Assembly: GCA_033764265.1 (NCBI GenBank)
Contig: JANRJB010000270.1
Span: 1-8,589 of the forward strand
Reading direction: 5' to 3'
Length of the DNA: 8,589 nucleotides
Source of the DNA: VGEM01 sp033764265
GTDB lineage: Bacteria; Pseudomonadota; Alphaproteobacteria; Rhodospirillales; Rhodospirillaceae
Part shown: positions 7,519 through 8,589 of the stretch, piece by piece
How the letters are laid out: each line of letters opens with the position of its first letter
Numbering within the stretch: the stretch's first letter is position 1
Translations under genes and position numbers: made by a program
The notes under the pieces: model-generated
Told to the model about the DNA's origin: nothing
The model's input: the letters and a program-made list of their open reading frames with translations, nothing else
The model's database searches: none

Positions 7519-7565
7519 TGCTGACTCGAAACGCGAAACGGTTTTCGGATTCGATTCGAAACGAT
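7519..7565 (+). repeat. 47-bp direct repeat, copy 2
   Basis: Second copy, 213 bp from copy 1 and in the same orientation. The divergence is concentrated in the seven central bases (7538-7544), while the flanks are nearly unchanged. This suggests that the flanks, rather than the centre, are under constraint. Like copy 1 it carries two 11-bp motifs 30 bp apart, at 7523 and 7553. There is no target-site duplication or transposase that would make this an insertion sequence. Confidence 0.8.
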
Positions 7566-7720
7566 GAGTCGCTTCGCGCGTTGCATCAACGACTTGCGTG
7601 CCGTGACGCCGCGCGCGGCGCGGGCGTGGGCACGCGACGTGCGCGCCAAGCCGCCGTCGCGCACGGCCTGACGCGGCAAAACAGCGGATAATCCAAGGTA
7701 GAAGCGCCGTGCGAGCTTTG

Positions 7721-7752
7721 GACTCGATGCGTGTGCCGATCCGAATCGAGTC
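7721..7752. repeat. Inverted repeat GACTCGAT ... ATCGAGTC
   Basis: Perfect 8-bp arms at 7721-7728 and 7745-7752, 16 bases apart, just downstream of the marR stop on the minus strand. Both arms contain a GANTC site. The spacing of 24 bp between equivalent arm positions fits sites on nearly the same helix face. It could be a transcript hairpin or a protein-binding pair. Confidence 0.45.
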
Positions 7753-7771
7753 GCAACCGTCAGGGTTGCGA
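7751..7771 (-). terminator. Hairpin spanning the marR stop codon, no T-run
   Basis: Perfect 8-bp arms TCGCAACC (7751-7758) and GGTTGCGA (7764-7771) with a 5-base loop. The marR stop codon (7762-7760) is at the loop edge. There is no T-run downstream on the minus strand, so it is not a canonical intrinsic terminator; it could stabilise the transcript's 3' end or aid termination weakly. Confidence 0.35.
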
Positions 7772-8290
7772 GACCGCCGCCAGGAGCCGGCGCAGCAGGC
7801 GATCGAGCGCGCGCAGTTGGGCCGCCGTCAACCCCGCGATGGCGGCGCGTTCGGCCGTCGCTTCGTCCCTGGTGGCGCGGTCGGCCAGGACACGTCCGCG
7901 CGCGGTCAGCTGCACGATGACGCCGCGGCCGTCGCGCGGGTCGGACCGGCGTGTGACCAGCCCGCCGCGCTGCATGCGCGCCAGCACGTTGGACACGCCG
8001 CCGGATGACAGCGCCAGCGTGCGCACCAGTTCGCCCGGCGTCATGGCGAACGGCGGCCCGCCCCGGCGCAGCACCGCCAGCACGCCGTACGAGGCCAGCG
8101 ACAGGCCGTGGCGTTTCAGCCGTGCCGCCTGCGCGGCCAGATAACGCTCGTTGATGTAGATCAGCCGGTAGACGATCGCCTTGGCGCCGAGATCGGCCTG
8201 CGGCGCCTGGCGGCGCCAGGCGACGATCAGGTCGTCGATCAGGTCGCCCGCCGCGGGGCGCGGCGCCGGCCGCTTTTTTCGGACGCTCAT
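7760..8290 (-). CDS. MarR-family transcriptional regulator
   Basis: A 176-residue winged-helix regulator; such proteins bind palindromic operators as dimers and usually release DNA on binding a small aromatic ligand or on oxidation. The winged helix covers about residues 62-135: LSLASYGVLAVL (63-74), TPGELVRTLALSSGGVSNVL (84-103, helix-turn-helix with the recognition helix near 95-106), then GGLVTRRSDPRDGRGVIVQL (109-128) with the family's D-x-R turn (Asp117, Arg119) and LTARGR (128-133). Flanking helices at 36-60 and 154-173 would form the dimer interface. The N-terminus (MSVRKKRPAPRP) is basic and probably disordered. Start ATG 8290-8288 lies 5 bp from a perfect 18-bp palindrome. It diverges from the gene at 8368, its likely target along with itself. 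No cysteine is present, which argues against a redox-sensing type. Confidence 0.92.
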   Translation of the reverse strand: MSVRKKRPAPRPAAGDLIDDLIVAWRRQAPQADLGAKAIVYRLIYINERYLAAQAARLKRHGLSLASYGVLAVLRRGGPPFAMTPGELVRTLALSSGGVSNVLARMQRGGLVTRRSDPRDGRGVIVQLTARGRVLADRATRDEATAERAAIAGLTAAQLRALDRLLRRLLAAVSQP

Positions 8291-8295
8291 GTTTT

Positions 8296-8313
8296 TATCT
8301 TTCGCGAAAGATA
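8296..8313. promoter_or_regulatory. Perfect 18-bp palindrome TATCTTTCGCGAAAGATA, probable MarR operator
   Basis: All nine base pairs of each arm match. It lies 5 bp upstream of the marR start codon and ends one base before the -35-like element of the divergent promoter. Size, symmetry and position are those of MarR-family operators. Bound protein would cover the marR transcription start and sit at the upstream edge of the rightward promoter, so autorepression and control of the neighbour are both likely. Confidence 0.8.
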
Positions 8314-8343
8314 CTTTACCCGCCCGGCAGCGGTCCGTAAAAT
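8313..8343. promoter_or_regulatory. Overlapping face-to-face promoters between marR and the gene at 8368
   Basis: Rightward: TTTACC (8315-8320) and TAAAAT (8338-8343) with a 17-bp spacer, 4/6 and 5/6 matches to the sigma-70 consensus. Leftward: TTTACG (8341-8336) and TAAAGT (8318-8313), also 17 bp apart, 4/6 each. The two promoters occupy the same DNA, so polymerase could serve only one at a time. The leftward start would lie in or just after the palindrome, giving marR a leader of only about 15-20 nt. Confidence 0.5.
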
Positions 8344-8367
8344 CGGCGCCTGCCCGGGAGGTCGATC

Positions 8368-8589
8368 ATGCGCGTTCAAGCCCGCCATCCCATCATGCCG
8401 GTGCCGACCCACGACGAGGCGGCGCGCACCGATTTTACCTATCATCTGGCCAACTTCATCCGCCGCGACATCACGCCGCACAACAAAACGCTTTACGAGC
8501 GCAGCGTGCGCCCGTCGTTCGAGCGGTCCCACGGCCGCACGCCCCGCACCCGCCAGGAGGTTCGCCGGGCGATGGAGCCCACCGCCCAG
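8368..8589 (+). CDS. Unidentified protein, 5' part (3' end outside window)
   Basis: Seventy-four codons without a stop run to the window end. ATG 8368-8370 follows a strong GGGAGG sequence (8356-8361) by 6 nt. The visible N-terminus (MRVQARHPIMPVPTHDEAAR, then a stretch with YHLANFIRRDITPHNKTLYE at about 25-44 and FERSHGRTPRTRQEVRRAME at about 51-70) is polar, with no signal peptide or membrane segment, so the product is probably cytoplasmic. The part around 51-70 reminds me of the leading region of some class I SAM-dependent methyltransferases, but no SAM-binding motif is reached, so this is only a guess. It diverges from marR across a palindromic operator and is its likely regulatory target. 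Confidence 0.75.
   Translation, partial: MRVQARHPIMPVPTHDEAARTDFTYHLANFIRRDITPHNKTLYERSVRPSFERSHGRTPRTRQEVRRAMEPTAQ

Larger units (their letters stand above)
7260..7563 (+). repeat. Five iteron-like copies of an 11-bp motif (about GANTCGAAACG)
   Basis: Copies, all on the same strand: GAGTCAAAACG at 7260-7270, GACTCGAAACG at 7310-7320, GATCCGAAACG at 7340-7350, GACTCGAAACG at 7523-7533 and GATTCGAAACG at 7553-7563. The consistent orientation and the repeated 30-bp spacing (about three helical turns) inside each 47-bp unit resemble arrayed protein-binding sites. Shorter partial matches occur at 7498 and 7721. What binds is unknown. Confidence 0.6.
7260..7752. promoter_or_regulatory. Cluster of 16 GANTC (CcrM-type methylation) sites
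   Basis: GANTC occurs at 7260, 7270, 7292, 7310, 7322, 7335, 7358, 7385, 7498, 7523, 7548, 7553, 7566, 7721, 7743 and 7748. Thirteen of these lie within 311 bp. By eye I find 13 GANTC sites in the other ~8.1 kb, so the density here is roughly twenty times higher. Only four of the sites are explained by the 11-bp repeated motif. GANTC is the recognition sequence of the CcrM methyltransferase of Alphaproteobacteria, where methylation state can affect transcription through the cell cycle. That the cluster has such a role here is inference. Confidence 0.6.
7140..7759. other. 620-bp region without a convincing gene; repeat- and GANTC-rich
   Basis: No reading frame here has both a believable start and protein-like composition; the 108-residue frame on the minus strand at 7353-7679 crosses the repeats and looks spurious. 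About 7240-7570 is visibly richer in A/T than its neighbours, while 7570-7680 returns to high GC and contains the 14-bp palindrome CGCCGCGCGCGGCG (7607-7620). The region holds the 47-bp duplicated unit, the 11-bp motif copies, the GANTC cluster and several small inverted repeats listed separately. The promoter of the two-domain VOC gene must lie in its left part. A perfect TTGACA occurs at 7370-7375 but has no recognisable -10 at the right distance. Confidence 0.6.

Noticed and set aside
7260..7570. CRISPR array or transposable element
   Set aside because: Only two long repeat copies, with unequal spacing, no cas genes, no terminal inverted repeats with target duplication and no transposase.
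7353..7679. 108-residue open frame on the minus strand in the repeat region
   Set aside because: It runs through both repeat-rich and GC-rich stretches, has Arg/Ser-rich low-quality composition, no recognisable domain and no clear ribosome-binding sequence.
7686..7693. DnaA-box-like sequence (GATAATCC region) marking a replication origin
   Set aside because: Only a partial match to one box, alone, with no origin-linked genes nearby.

Overview
The window is GC-rich, densely packed bacterial DNA. Codon use, very short intergenic gaps and a dense cluster of GANTC sites (the target of the CcrM-type methyltransferase of Alphaproteobacteria) suggest a soil- or water-type alphaproteobacterium. This placement is inference; no marker gene is present.

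Layout. Positions 1-589 (+) hold the 3' part of an alpha/beta-hydrolase-fold gene whose nucleophile and histidine positions look lost. It converges on, and overlaps by 12 bp, a three-gene minus-strand operon read from 5499 down to 578: hyuB (hydantoinase/oxoprolinase B subunit), hyuA (A subunit, ATP-binding) and a TRAP-type periplasmic solute-binding protein (DctP family). The operon genes are separated by only 7 bp each, so capture of a substrate in the periplasm and ATP-dependent opening of a cyclic amide (or a related reaction) are probably co-expressed. No TRAP membrane subunits are visible. A 121-bp divergent spacer separates hyuB from a small VOC-superfamily gene at 5621-6112 (+), which converges with a 4-bp gap on a two-domain VOC protein at 6117-7139 (-).

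Positions 7140-7759 carry no convincing gene. From about 7240 to 7570 the base composition becomes visibly richer in A/T. This stretch holds a 47-bp imperfect direct repeat, five same-strand copies of an 11-bp motif close to GANTCGAAACG, several short inverted repeats and 16 GANTC sites in under 500 bp, against 13 in all the rest of the window by eye. It is the least explained part of the window.

The right end is a MarR-family regulator at 7760-8290 (-), divergent from a truncated gene starting at 8368 (+). Between them lie a perfect 18-bp palindrome and two overlapping, face-to-face promoter-like sequences. This is a standard arrangement for a MarR protein controlling itself and its divergent neighbour.

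I see no rRNA, tRNA, CRISPR array, transposase or phage gene.
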